A DNA stretch of 64,000 bases from Arthrobacter sp. C9C5 (GCF_013359735.1 NZ_JABFMX010000004.1:62001-126000), one strand, 5' to 3'; positions 34,201 to 40,841 are shown, counted from the first letter of the stretch. Made by a program: numbers and translations. Notes: generated from the sequence alone by a model not told the origin.

Positions 34201-34212
34201 TATGGCCAGTAG
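31201..34212 (+). CDS. glnE: Bifunctional glutamine synthetase adenylyltransferase/deadenylase GlnE
   Basis: GlnE attaches AMP to glutamine synthetase and removes it according to nitrogen status. Two nucleotidyltransferase domains are visible, each with a G-S/SD-V/A-D motif: GMGKCGARELNYISDVDVIYV-type in the N-terminal half and AMGRQGGREIGYGSDADVMYV-type in the C-terminal half. Each is followed by a KLGRGGLRDVE or KLGRGGLSDVE helical domain. It is full length at 1003 residues. The GTG start is 9 bases after glnA2, so they are probably co-transcribed. Its likely substrate is the glnA1 product. Confidence 0.95.
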   Translation: MSLARRLIAAGFNDLDKGERFLAAPELADLDEDALFAGLQLAANPDTALQSLVRLIEKHPALRDLAAAEPDRSEPLYRVLGASEALGEFLIRHPEHLDAFHTTASPEPQAADAAALRTRLLQSVRADPKAARPVAAVTGQEGYAALRTAYRRGLVELAIKDLCAADPLDFMPSVGAELADLAGAAIEAALAVSRAEAAEQFSAADVADIGLAVIGMGKCGARELNYISDVDVIYVIDAGALEDSRANTIGTALASGISRAIMSTSREPGLWEVDANLRPEGKSGPLVRTLASHESYYARWAESWEFQALLKARTIAGDAALGARYEAAVAPLIWSSAGREGFVESVRSMRRRVTEHIPAEEEQRQIKLGRGGLRDVEFTVQLLQLVHGKSDETLRCRDTTSAIAALSAGGYIGRSDAKEFDRDYRYLRLLEHRIQLFQLRRTHLMPVKEASLRSLAKAVLGPFSNERPHPDALLKAWRQTKRSVRELHERIFYRPLLNTAAALSSEEAKLTPEAAQGRLAALGYLDPPGAMRHIEALTGGVSRRAALQRQLLPILLGWLAEGVDPDGGLLAFRRVSEGLGTTHWYLGLLRDSTAAAERLCHVLSNSRLISDLLEVSPESVAWLGSDKDLVPLSYEAQWLEITSKMSRHSDPESAMRLIRLIRRREILRIAIADSAGLLDQDQVGAALADTDRAAVLGALRVAETVVAAGEPLKTRVLVVAMGRQGGREIGYGSDADVMYVHRGLPGVPEDEAQQQAARIVGKLSSLLTQPLKPAILAERVLLVDADLRPEGKSGPMVRSLESYAEYYRRWSLIWEAQALLRARPMAGDDELAADFVALIDPIRYPDTVAEQDVREVRRVKARMESERLPRGADPARHLKLGRGGLSDVEWLAQLLQLRHAGKHPELRTTSTVQALEAAASLELLEAGEVVLLLRAWRLASRIRSANVIWTGRASDLLPSSRRDLEAVARWCGYGHGNAAELEEDYLRLSRRARAVFERVFYGQ

Positions 34213-34401
34213 GCGGCCGGGCCGACGTCTACCGCGCTAGTTTGCCGGTCCTCCGGACCGGCTGCCGCACCACGGACATCAGCCGTGAGATCCCCTTCCG
34301 GGCCCTCAAGCTCCGGCACATCCACCTTCCTGCGCTGCCTAGGCGTTGTCCACCGGGCTGCCCCGACGGCGGGGCGGCCCGGCTTTGGATACGCTTCTGA
34401 C

Positions 34402-34917
34402 ATGTCTGAACACGTGTGGCTGATCGCCTTGAAGAACCTCGACGACGATGCCCGGGCAGTCAAGCTGGGGGAGGTCGCCGACCTGGAGCTGGGCGAGGGG
34501 CAACGGAAGTTCGTCGGGGATCCGCTGCGGATGATGCTGATGGGACTCGAAGAGGGCAGCCGCTTTCCCTATGTCATGGATTCCAACGGCTCGGCCGTCG
34601 GCGTGGCAACCCTGCAGGCCGGGGCCGCTCGCGCCGCCGGCTGGGCCGACGACGATTCCGCCTGGCTGCTGCGCGGATTCCTCGTGGACCGGCGGCAGCA
34701 GGGTAGGGGATTCGGTGCGGCGGCGGCAGCAGCGGCGGTGCGGGAAGCCGCCAGGCTCACGTCCGCGCTGGGCGGGGAGCAGCGCGGCGTCGTCCTGTCC
34801 GTCAATGAGGCCAACCCGGCGGGTCAGGCCGCCTACCGCAAGGCCGGCTTCGAAGACCGCGGGCAATACCTCGGCGGCGACGCGGGCCCGCAACGGATCA
34901 TGTACCGGGGCTTCTGA
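34402..34917 (+). CDS. GNAT-family N-acetyltransferase
   Basis: This is a 171-residue GNAT acetyltransferase. The acetyl-CoA pyrophosphate loop is visible as RRQQGRGFGAAAAAAAV, preceded by the WLLRGFLVD strand and followed by NEANPAGQAAYRKAGFEDRGQ typical of motif B. The acceptor is unknown. ATG 34402 is chosen because the residues before it are not GNAT-like. The 189-base gap after glnE contains no recognisable signal. Confidence 0.82.
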   Translation: MSEHVWLIALKNLDDDARAVKLGEVADLELGEGQRKFVGDPLRMMLMGLEEGSRFPYVMDSNGSAVGVATLQAGAARAAGWADDDSAWLLRGFLVDRRQQGRGFGAAAAAAAVREAARLTSALGGEQRGVVLSVNEANPAGQAAYRKAGFEDRGQYLGGDAGPQRIMYRGF

Positions 34918-34981
34918 CCGGGGCACGAAACAGTCCGCCCGGGATGTTGAGGGTGGGATGTACGTGAGGAGCGAGTGCCGC

Positions 34982-35275
34982 TCACTTTAGGGTCGCGGCC
35001 CACTCCGGGTCGAAATCCGGGTGGTCCTCGTAACCTGCGGCGAGGATGTTGAGCATGGCGCGGCGGGCCATGGCCAGCTCGCCCTGGGCGTCCGTGCTGT
35101 CAACGTTGCTCGCGGCGGCCCGCTTCCAGCGCGCCAGGATCTCCCGCTTTTGGGCACACTCTGCGCGCATTGGCGCGGCGAGTGGGGGAGACGCTGAGTC
35201 GTCCGGAACGGGGGCGTGCCGGAGCTCTGCTTCTTCTTCATCGATTCGAGCTTCCAGAAACTCCACAATATCCAC
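34982..35275 (-). CDS. DUF6221-like protein
   Basis: This 97-residue protein begins with the pattern MDIVEFLEARIDEEE, continues with an RAECAQKREILARWKRA helix, and ends with ILAAGYEDHPDFDPEW. This N-to-C pattern is that of the actinobacterial DUF6221 family, whose members occur in chromosomes and phages. Function unknown. The start is GTG. It follows the next gene upstream by 21 bases on the same strand. Confidence 0.75.
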   Translation of the reverse strand: MDIVEFLEARIDEEEAELRHAPVPDDSASPPLAAPMRAECAQKREILARWKRAAASNVDSTDAQGELAMARRAMLNILAAGYEDHPDFDPEWAATLK

Positions 35276-35296
35276 ACCACGGATTGTGCCACGCCA

Positions 35297-35734
35297 CTAC
35301 GCCGGGTGGGAGGTTTCGTCGCCCGCGGGTCGGTCGTTATCCGGTGGGGTGAGGGCTGCCCGGATGAGCCGGGAGTAGTGCCTGTCATGGGGAGCGAGAC
35401 GGTCCAGGTGCGAAGCCAGTTCCTCCACCCGCTCGATCTGGGCCCGCCGCTCCTGGACGAGGGCGAGGAGGTAGCGCCTGTCCCGGGCAGACTGATCGGC
35501 CACGCCGCCGACAAATTCGTTCTCGTCTGCCGTGAGTCTTTCCTCGATTGAGGCGAGAGCAGCGTCCTGGGAGTGTGCAGGGGCGGGTGCTGTTGGGAAT
35601 CCTGCTTGCTCGCCCGGTGGGGCCGCACCCGCCGCCGACTCCCCGAGGCCATCGAAGCGGTCCAGGCGGGAGTAACCGGGTGCCGGATCGTCGGCCACAA
35701 GGTGTTGGCGTATGAAGCTTCGGAACCGGGACAT
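35297..35734 (-). CDS. Hypothetical protein, possibly co-transcribed with the DUF6221-like gene
   Basis: I do not recognise this 145-residue protein. A basic start (MSRFRSFIRQHL) precedes a Pro/Ala-rich stretch and a predicted helical region with many Glu, Arg and Asp residues (DENEFVGGVADQSARDRRYL onwards). ATG 35734 follows GAGGAG at good spacing; the GTG one codon earlier is less likely. The gene lies between the DUF6221-like gene and attL of the element. Confidence 0.6.
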   Translation of the reverse strand: MSRFRSFIRQHLVADDPAPGYSRLDRFDGLGESAAGAAPPGEQAGFPTAPAPAHSQDAALASIEERLTADENEFVGGVADQSARDRRYLLALVQERRAQIERVEELASHLDRLAPHDRHYSRLIRAALTPPDNDRPAGDETSHPA

Positions 35735-35871
35735 CACCGCTCCTCGATGTAGTTCCTAGGACCAAGCGTAGCCTTGAACGCGGCAGACGGGCGGCTTATT
35801 ATCGGCGGGTGCCGCGCGCAGCCGCTTGACCCCCGGACTGGACAGCGCTGCTAAGCGGCTCCTGACACAAC

Positions 35872-35915
35872 AAAAAGGCCGGTCCAGAGGTTCAGCGAAC
35901 CTCTGGACCGGCCTT
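35872..35915 (-). terminator. Rho-independent terminator, probably the native glnA1 terminator
   Basis: A perfect 19-base stem (35875-35893 with 35897-35915) with loop AGC is followed by five T on the minus strand (A run at 35872-35876). It starts 12 bases beyond the attL copy of the glnA1 stop codon. Before insertion it would have followed glnA1 directly; it now lies 10.5 kb away. Confidence 0.8.
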
Positions 35916-35927
35916 GTTGTCTGCGGA

Positions 35928-35953
35928 CTAGACGCCGTAGTAGAGCTCGAACT
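35928..35953. repeat. attL: left 26-base core repeat
   Basis: This copy begins CTAGACGCCGTAGTAGAGCT and ends CGAACT. It is identical to 46470-46495, where the same bases are the last eight or so codons and the stop of glnA1. The left flank (TCTGCGGA) and right flank (AAACAG) differ from those of attR, so the repeat ends are well defined. Confidence 0.92.
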
Positions 35954-36045
35954 AAACAGTCCTGGTTGGGGGATGTTGGCTAGGGTTGAAATCGCCTAGA
36001 TTTAGAGGAATTATCGTCGTGCGCGATTGGCAGGTTTGGCCCTTC

Positions 36046-36075
36046 GCTGGACTTCTTGCGGACTTCTTGCGGACT
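36046..36075 (+). repeat. Left arm-type integrase-binding repeats (putative)
   Basis: TGCGGACT occurs at 36057-36064 and 36068-36075, with a weaker copy GCTGGACT at 36046-36053. All are spaced 11 bases apart, giving a CTTCT(T)GCGGA periodicity. The same octamer with the same 11-base spacing lies inside the other end of the element. They are about 93-122 bases from the attL core. Confidence 0.6.
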
Positions 36076-36089
36076 GCCGCCCATCCACG

Positions 36090-36344
36090 CTAGCCGCGCT
36101 GTTCCCTCGGGATCCTTGATCGCCGCCCCAGTCGCGGAGGTCGCGGCGGAACTGGGGCCTTGGTCCGGGAGGCAATGATGTCCTCCACGTTTTTCTCAGT
36201 GAAGCGCACATCAGTGTCGGTGATCCGGGTGTGGGCCCACTCATCCAGGCGTCTGTACACGGTGCCTGGACTTACCTTTAGAAGCGCCGCCAGTTCCGGG
36301 ACCGTCAAGAACCGCTGATCAAAAATGCTCGTACCGTCAGTCAT
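36090..36344 (-). CDS. Small HTH protein near attL (possible directionality factor)
   Basis: This 84-residue protein has a MerR/excisionase-type helix-turn-helix (FLTVPELAALLKVSPGTVYRRLDEW) at residues 12-36 and an FTEKNVEDIIASR segment. A basic Pro/Arg-rich tail follows. It lies next to the arm repeats and attL, the usual place for a recombination directionality factor, but another small HTH protein occupies the lead position by the regulator. TATGCT lies 6 bases before the ATG and no ribosome site is seen, so a leaderless transcript is possible. Confidence 0.75.
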   Translation of the reverse strand: MTDGTSIFDQRFLTVPELAALLKVSPGTVYRRLDEWAHTRITDTDVRFTEKNVEDIIASRTKAPVPPRPPRLGRRSRIPREQRG

Positions 36345-36367
36345 CGAAAGAGCATACCCGCGGACGC

Positions 36368-36778
36368 CTACGCGGATACGAATCCGGGGAGTCGATTGCC
36401 CCAGCGGATGGCGCGCAGCTTTTCCGGGCAGCGCTGGTACTCCTCTATGTCCCAGTCGGAGTCGGTTACGCGTTCCACGTTGCCGGCGGGGATCCAGGCC
36501 CAGTGCGCGTGCCGCCAGTCGTCAGCCCATGACACAAGGATGTGGGAAGGGTTCCAGCGCTCTGCTACGGCGTAAACAGTCGCAGTGCCCCCGTCAGCCA
36601 AGGGCAGCGTTGCAAGCACCTTGGGGTACTTCCCGTACTCCCAGGACTTAGCGTCCTCCGGTGAGTGGCCCGGATCCGGTTTCAGATACTCGAACGTCTC
36701 CCCGTCCAAGATGAAGCTAGCCATGCCGTAAACATACCTGCCCCCTGCCAGCATTCGGGCAACAGCCTCCGGGTCCAT
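36368..36778 (-). CDS. Hypothetical protein
   Basis: I do not recognise this 136-residue protein. It is rich in Trp and acidic residues (SWADDWRHAHWAWIPAGN and TDSDWDIEEYQRCPEKLR), predicted soluble, with no signal peptide. The start may be ATG 36778 or GTG 36787 (three codons earlier, giving 139 residues). It precedes the attL-side HTH gene by 23 bases on the same strand. Confidence 0.55.
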   Translation of the reverse strand: MDPEAVARMLAGGRYVYGMASFILDGETFEYLKPDPGHSPEDAKSWEYGKYPKVLATLPLADGGTATVYAVAERWNPSHILVSWADDWRHAHWAWIPAGNVERVTDSDWDIEEYQRCPEKLRAIRWGNRLPGFVSA

Positions 36779-36834
36779 TTTCACCACGGCCTAAAACCTA
36801 GCGCCGAGCTCTGACAGCAAATACACTCCGATGC

Positions 36835-37146
36835 ATGGGGATACTTATAGGAATAGTCGTGTTGTTCGTCGTAGGTCTAGTATTCGTGTACGGCGTCGCC
36901 GGGTGGCTCGGGTTCGGCCTATACCTTTCAGAGAGCAAAGCTCACCAAAAAGCCGAAGAGAGCGCACCTGCCATCCTGGATGAGGCTTTCGTTGGGGACG
37001 ATGTCGTGTTCAAAATAAATCCGCGGTCACCCAAGTACGAAACAGTTGTCTTGGGCGCAAAATCCAGAGGGTACCGGCTGATGAACGAAACGCAGGACAC
37101 GGCGGGCGGTTCGGCTAGAACCTTGATCTTTGAGAAAGCCAATTGA
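36835..37146 (+). CDS. Single-span membrane protein of the element
   Basis: This 103-residue protein has one N-terminal membrane segment (ILIGIVVLFVVGLVFVYGVAG) and a soluble C-terminal domain of about 75 residues with a mixed alpha/beta pattern. It is one of only three + strand genes in the element and faces the tail-spike gene across a two-way terminator. A separate promoter is therefore likely, and expression in the integrated state is possible. Candidate roles include superinfection exclusion; nothing in the sequence proves it. Confidence 0.6.
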   Translation: MGILIGIVVLFVVGLVFVYGVAGWLGFGLYLSESKAHQKAEESAPAILDEAFVGDDVVFKINPRSPKYETVVLGAKSRGYRLMNETQDTAGGSARTLIFEKAN

Positions 37147-37165
37147 GGCGGAACCTAGACAGCAG

Positions 37166-37202
37166 AAAACCCCCGCCAGTCGCAATGACTGACGGGGGTT
37201 TT
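37166..37202. terminator. Bidirectional terminator
   Basis: AAAACCCCCGCCAGTC pairs with GACTGACGGGGGTTTT around GCAAT. The A and T runs on both sides allow function in both directions, between the + strand membrane protein and the minus-strand tail spike. Confidence 0.88.
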
Positions 37203-37246
37203 GCTGTGTTGCGATTAGGCATAAGCCCTATCGCCAAATGGGCAAA

Positions 37247-38620
37247 TCAGGACTGTCCAACCAGACCCAGTGACTTCAGGGCGTTCGCTATGTCTTGAAC
37301 AGTCGGAGACGGTGGCAGTTGCGGCCTGGAGACCGGGGGCGCACCAAAGAAGCTTGAGACCTCGGTTTCGACCTCGTTTGCAGTGCCGGCGGCATTGATG
37401 ACAACCTGCGATGCGGCGTCGGCTAGATTCAGGTTGCGAACCTTATTCTTCGAGGTCGAGGCTCCGAGGTTCACCGGGTTCACGACCGTCGCATAGAACG
37501 TGCACGACTCGACGACGTTGAGGCTACTCGTCCCCGCGATGGTCACTCCGGTTTTCAGCCCGCCCGTAACACCGTTGCCGAGGATCATGCAGTCGGTCAC
37601 ACGGCTGGCGTTAACGTCTTCAAGGTAGACAGCAGTCCCTTGCGGGTTTCCGCCGTTCACATGAAGGTACATGTTCGCGCCGTCTACGAGCCCCTGATGC
37701 ACGCGTCGCCAGTCGACTGCCTTGTTGATGAACGCACACTGGCTATTCGTGAAGCTCGCCAGTGGCGTGTTGGAATCGGTGGCAACGAATCGGAAGCCTG
37801 TGCCCACGGCAATGAAGTTTGCCTGATCCACTAAGACGCCCTCGTAATCTGTGACGTCGAGAGCGCATTGCACAAAGAACACGTGCAGTTTATCGAAGTC
37901 CACATCCACAGCCTGCGTGTTGGTCGGGTGCGTGACCATCTCGATGCCGTGCGTTGACACGTAGGCACCTGGCGTCGGCCCGGCGTAGCCGTCAATATGG
38001 ATTTGGCTGCCGTAGAAGTTCATCACGTCAACCAGTCGGATGCCCTTACCCCAGCCGTCCGTCAATTCGCTGCCATTGCCGCCGGAGTTGGCTTCGACGC
38101 TGTTGCCCCCGATGTTGACCCGCGTGATTGATCCTCGGTTTCGGGTGCGCGGCCGAAGGTTGGTCCCGGTGGAGTTCTGGCCGGTGCCGACGATTTCGAG
38201 GGCGACACCTACCCCTTTGGCTCGGGTCAGGAGTGTCACGCCGTCTACGGTCACAGTGTGCGTCGCCCAGTTCTGAGTGAGCTTGATGCCGTCACTGCCG
38301 TCCCAGACTAGTTTCGCCACACCGTTGCCTTGAATGCTCAATGGCCCAGACAAGACGGCAGACAGGGTGGTGCCGCCCATGTAGTACGTTCCTGCCGGGA
38401 AGTTGAGCACACCACCTTTAGCGGCCTCAGACAGTGCCCCCTGCACGGCTGCGGCGTCGTTCGTTACGCCGTCGCCTTTTGCCCCGTAATCCTTCACCGA
38501 GACTCCGAGCCGCTCCGCATCGGTGATGAACTCGCTGCGTTGGACGAAGCCCTTGGCGACGACCGCCCTGCCGGCCTCCGTCAGCTCGCGCGTATCCGTA
38601 ACGGCCAGATAGTCGGGCAT
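37247..38620 (-). CDS. Phage tail spike with pectate-lyase-type beta-helix
   Basis: This 457-residue protein has a short N-terminal attachment region (about residues 1-40), then VKDYGAKGDGVTNDAAAVQ (residues 42-60), the hallmark entry into a Pectate_lyase_3/GH28-like right-handed beta-helix. Rung-like repeats rich in Gly, Asn, Val and Thr follow to about residue 400. Such proteins form trimeric spikes that bind or cut surface polysaccharides. I chose ATG 38620, which overlaps the previous gene as TAATG; an upstream in-frame start lies inside that gene. No tail tube, tape measure or baseplate gene accompanies it. Confidence 0.85.
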   Translation of the reverse strand: MPDYLAVTDTRELTEAGRAVVAKGFVQRSEFITDAERLGVSVKDYGAKGDGVTNDAAAVQGALSEAAKGGVLNFPAGTYYMGGTTLSAVLSGPLSIQGNGVAKLVWDGSDGIKLTQNWATHTVTVDGVTLLTRAKGVGVALEIVGTGQNSTGTNLRPRTRNRGSITRVNIGGNSVEANSGGNGSELTDGWGKGIRLVDVMNFYGSQIHIDGYAGPTPGAYVSTHGIEMVTHPTNTQAVDVDFDKLHVFFVQCALDVTDYEGVLVDQANFIAVGTGFRFVATDSNTPLASFTNSQCAFINKAVDWRRVHQGLVDGANMYLHVNGGNPQGTAVYLEDVNASRVTDCMILGNGVTGGLKTGVTIAGTSSLNVVESCTFYATVVNPVNLGASTSKNKVRNLNLADAASQVVINAAGTANEVETEVSSFFGAPPVSRPQLPPSPTVQDIANALKSLGLVGQS

Positions 38621-39108
38621 TAGACGCCCACCGACTGTCCGTTGACGACGCCCGGAAGGGAGGAAGGCCATGAGCGACCAGTGTTAAAGGTGATTACCGC
38701 AGTGTAGGAGTTGGACGGCTCCCCGTAGTGGACGGATACCGCGCCCGCCGCGTCAATGAGGATGCGGCCGGTGTCCGAGCCGTTAGACATGGCAGCCTCA
38801 TAGATGTTCACTTCGGGCGCGAATGGCAGGAGTGCACTCGAAGCGGTAATGATTTCCCACGGGTGCGTTGCGTTAGCGGCAATCTGGACACCGATGAAGT
38901 GCCAAGTGACGGTCGAGCCGGTGCGCCGCACGATCACACGGCCACCCAGGACACTTCCACTCTTGAACATGCCGGACAAGTCACGGAGCCCAGTGGTGCC
39001 GAGTTCGAGGGTGTTCCCGTCCAAGACGAGCGCCTTCCGACCGGTCGTCACGTCCGAGATGGACGTGACCTCGGCGCGGGTGATGAGAGTCATTGATGCT
39101 TCAGCCAT
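38620..39108 (-). CDS. Tail-fibre-like virion protein
   Basis: This 162-residue protein resembles the C-terminal fibre domains of actinobacteriophage minor tail proteins. It has an N-terminal LVLDGNTLELGTTGLRDLSG lead, a beta-strand region (GGRVIVRRTGSTVTWHFIGV) and the terminal WPSSLPGVVNGQSVGV pattern. It lacks the long N-terminal tail-binding part of full minor tail proteins. AGGAAAAA stands before the ATG. It is translationally coupled to the tail spike. Confidence 0.65.
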   Translation of the reverse strand: MAEASMTLITRAEVTSISDVTTGRKALVLDGNTLELGTTGLRDLSGMFKSGSVLGGRVIVRRTGSTVTWHFIGVQIAANATHPWEIITASSALLPFAPEVNIYEAAMSNGSDTGRILIDAAGAVSVHYGEPSNSYTAVITFNTGRSWPSSLPGVVNGQSVGV

Positions 39109-39139
39109 TATTTTTTCCTAAACGATTGATTTTGGATAC

Positions 39140-39163
39140 AAAAAAGCCCGCCATGAGCGGGCT
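39140..39163 (-). terminator. Rho-independent terminator separating the TerS genes from the tail genes
   Basis: On the minus strand AGCCCGC and GCGGGCT pair around TCATG and are followed by TTTTTT. It lies 22 bases after the 83-residue gene and about 30 bases before the tail-fibre start, so the tail genes probably have their own promoter. Confidence 0.85.
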
Positions 39164-39184
39164 GCTTACGGTGTTGCTATTCAG

Positions 39185-39436
39185 TTATGAGTTGTGTTTG
39201 CCGAAGTCGTGCGGCCTGAAGCTGCCGTCCAGAACGGACGCCCAAACCGACGGGCCCTCACCCCAGCCGTAGACTGTCCCGGCGATCCGCACGCGGTAAC
39301 ACGCACCGCCCTTGAACCAGGCCCGGACCTTGCCCCGCGGTGAATCCAGCGACTGCTGAACTACGCGGTTCGGATCCTGGGAGATCTCCACAATCGGGGC
39401 GATAGCGTCCCGTCGTGCCAAGCGTCGGCTAGTCAT
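39185..39436 (-). CDS. Hypothetical protein downstream of the small terminase gene
   Basis: I do not recognise this 83-residue basic protein (MTSRRLARRDAIAPIVEISQ start, WFKGGACYRVRIAGTVYGWG in the middle). The ATG at 39436 overlaps the end of the terminase-like gene, so the two are coupled; a TTG three codons earlier is an alternative. A terminator follows. Confidence 0.6.
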   Translation of the reverse strand: MTSRRLARRDAIAPIVEISQDPNRVVQQSLDSPRGKVRAWFKGGACYRVRIAGTVYGWGEGPSVWASVLDGSFRPHDFGKHNS

Positions 39437-39791
39437 GGCGGACAACCCAGCCGAGCGCCAACATTCCGGCGGGAGTAAGCCCTAGCTGCCCGCCTAAGTG
39501 CCGCATTTCCTGCGCCTGCCACGCGGATGCAGTGCCCTCATAAACAGCCCGCGCGTGGCAGACATAAGCCGCAACGGCAGGCACAAAGGAGTCGTCATAC
39601 TCGTTCGCCTGGGGGCTTTTCCAGATGTTTCGCCACAATTTCTTGTCTTCCGGGGACCATTCCCCAGACTTCGGGAGCTGCGGAACTGGTAAATCACAGC
39701 CCTCCGCAGGCAATTCAATGAGCCCCGAACGCACGCCAGGACTGCGATGCCGCGAGTTCGGCTTAGTGGGGTTTGCTTTGGGACCGGGCAC
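39429..39791 (-). CDS. Phage small terminase subunit-like protein
   Basis: The product resembles small terminase subunits of actinobacteriophages. It has a basic N-terminus (PGPKANPTKPNSRHRSPG), a GLIELPAEGCDLPVPQLP motif, a Trp-rich helix (LWRNIWKSPQANEYDD) and the TASAWQAQEMRHLGGQLGL segment. TerS proteins recognise the packaging site and hand DNA to the large subunit, which is absent here; satellites commonly encode their own TerS to redirect helper packaging. I chose GTG 39791 because AAGGGAGG stands 6 bases before it; a TTG at 39818 would add nine residues. About 120 residues. Confidence 0.75.
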   Translation of the reverse strand: MPGPKANPTKPNSRHRSPGVRSGLIELPAEGCDLPVPQLPKSGEWSPEDKKLWRNIWKSPQANEYDDSFVPAVAAYVCHARAVYEGTASAWQAQEMRHLGGQLGLTPAGMLALGWVVRHD

Positions 39792-40031
39792 TGCCGGCCT
39801 CCCTTCTGTTGAGTCCAACTGCTTACAAAACCAAGCGAAGCCCCCACCGGCGGTTCACCCTTGGTTTAGGCCCGGGCGCACCGGGTGGGTGTACCCACGG
39901 GACCCCAGCGAAGGGGGCGTCCTCGCATCGTCCCGCCGGGGGGGTGAAAAAAGTCCGCAGAGGGTTCAAAGCTTTCGGGGGTGGGTGGTGACGCCCGCTG
40001 CTAGGGTGCGGGCGTCACCTGTGCACGTTGG
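39792..40031. other. Non-coding stretch upstream of the TerS gene, rich in inverted repeats
   Basis: No ORF is evident in these 240 bases. They contain a 6-base-arm palindrome GTGGGTGTACCCAC at 39885-39898, a run GGGGGGGTGAAAAAAG around 39949, and the strong hairpin at 39987-40019. Packaging (cos or pac) sites of phages and satellites usually lie beside terS, so this is the best place in the element for one. No known site was recognised. Confidence 0.4.
39987..40019 (-). terminator. Strong hairpin after the 269-residue gene
   Basis: Perfect 11-base arms GGTGACGCCCG (39987-39997) and CGGGCGTCACC (40009-40019) have an 11-base loop and begin 13 bases past the stop of the upstream minus-strand gene. 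No T run follows. It ends the coupled early gene array or partly attenuates transcription into terS. Confidence 0.6.
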
Positions 40032-40841
40032 TTACTTGTGTACGACCATTGCTGAGTCGCTGACGTGCTGCGGCTTGTAGTCCGCGTCTTCGGGGTCGTA
40101 AGGGATCTGCTGGATGCCGTAAGCAACAGGCACCTGCTTGATCTGCATCGGCGCCGGCTGACGGTAGGGCTTGATGTCATCGAGGGCCGGGGCGTGGATA
40201 GTTGCACCGAGTTTGGCGAGTGCTGCCCATCGTCCGGCGCGGCCGTTCGATGCCCAAGCCTCCCAAACCCTGCGACGGTGGGCGCTGCCGGGGTTGACCG
40301 TGAGTGGCAGGTGGTCATCATTGGTGATCACGCGGGCCCCTGCTAGCTTCGCGGCGGCTGCGAGAACGGGAACCAGTGCGGTGAGTTCCTGGGCGTGTAC
40401 GGCGGCGTCCAGCCATGCGGTCCGGGTCTTGGCGTCGGCTTGAAGCAGGGTGCCCGCATCCGTGTCGGGGTCTGCCGTGGCTGCTGCTTTGGTGAACGCG
40501 GCGGCGGTGGCGTTGAACTGTCCGCGGAGGGTGTCGTAGTTTGCTGCGGCGGTCTTGGCGTACTCGTTTTTGAGTATGGGGTAGAGCTGGGCGTCGAGGT
40601 CGTTGCGGACTGTGGCGCGTTCCTTGGGGCCTGCGAGTTCAGCGAGGGCCAGGCCGGTGAGTTCGTGGACCCGTTCGAGGGGTTCGGTGCCGATGAACGC
40701 GGCGGCGAGTTTGTCCGCTGCGGTGCGGTCGGCGTCGATGTAGTCGTGCCAGCGCTGGGCGAGTCGTTCGTATTCGGAGGTTACGGATCCGCCGGCGGCG
40801 ATGACTGCGGCGATTTCGTTGGTGAGGTCTGCAACGGGCAT
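40032..40841 (-). CDS. Hypothetical helical protein, last gene of the coupled array
   Basis: I do not recognise this 269-residue protein. It is predicted largely alpha-helical with many Ala residues (MPVADLTNEIAAVIAAGG start; ADKLAAAFIGTEPLERVHEL; LVPVLAAAAKLAGARVITND). An extended, proline-rich tail of about 50 residues follows. There are no cysteines or catalytic motifs. The ATG overlaps the preceding stop as TAATG. Its position between replication genes and terS would suit a packaging or capsid-modifying accessory, but nothing in the sequence shows this. Confidence 0.6.
   Translation of the reverse strand: MPVADLTNEIAAVIAAGGSVTSEYERLAQRWHDYIDADRTAADKLAAAFIGTEPLERVHELTGLALAELAGPKERATVRNDLDAQLYPILKNEYAKTAAANYDTLRGQFNATAAAFTKAAATADPDTDAGTLLQADAKTRTAWLDAAVHAQELTALVPVLAAAAKLAGARVITNDDHLPLTVNPGSAHRRRVWEAWASNGRAGRWAALAKLGATIHAPALDDIKPYRQPAPMQIKQVPVAYGIQQIPYDPEDADYKPQHVSDSAMVVHK

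Noticed and set aside
35735..36089. tRNA gene as integration target
   Set aside because: No tRNA-like cloverleaf is visible at either end; the repeat is the protein-coding 3' end of glnA1.
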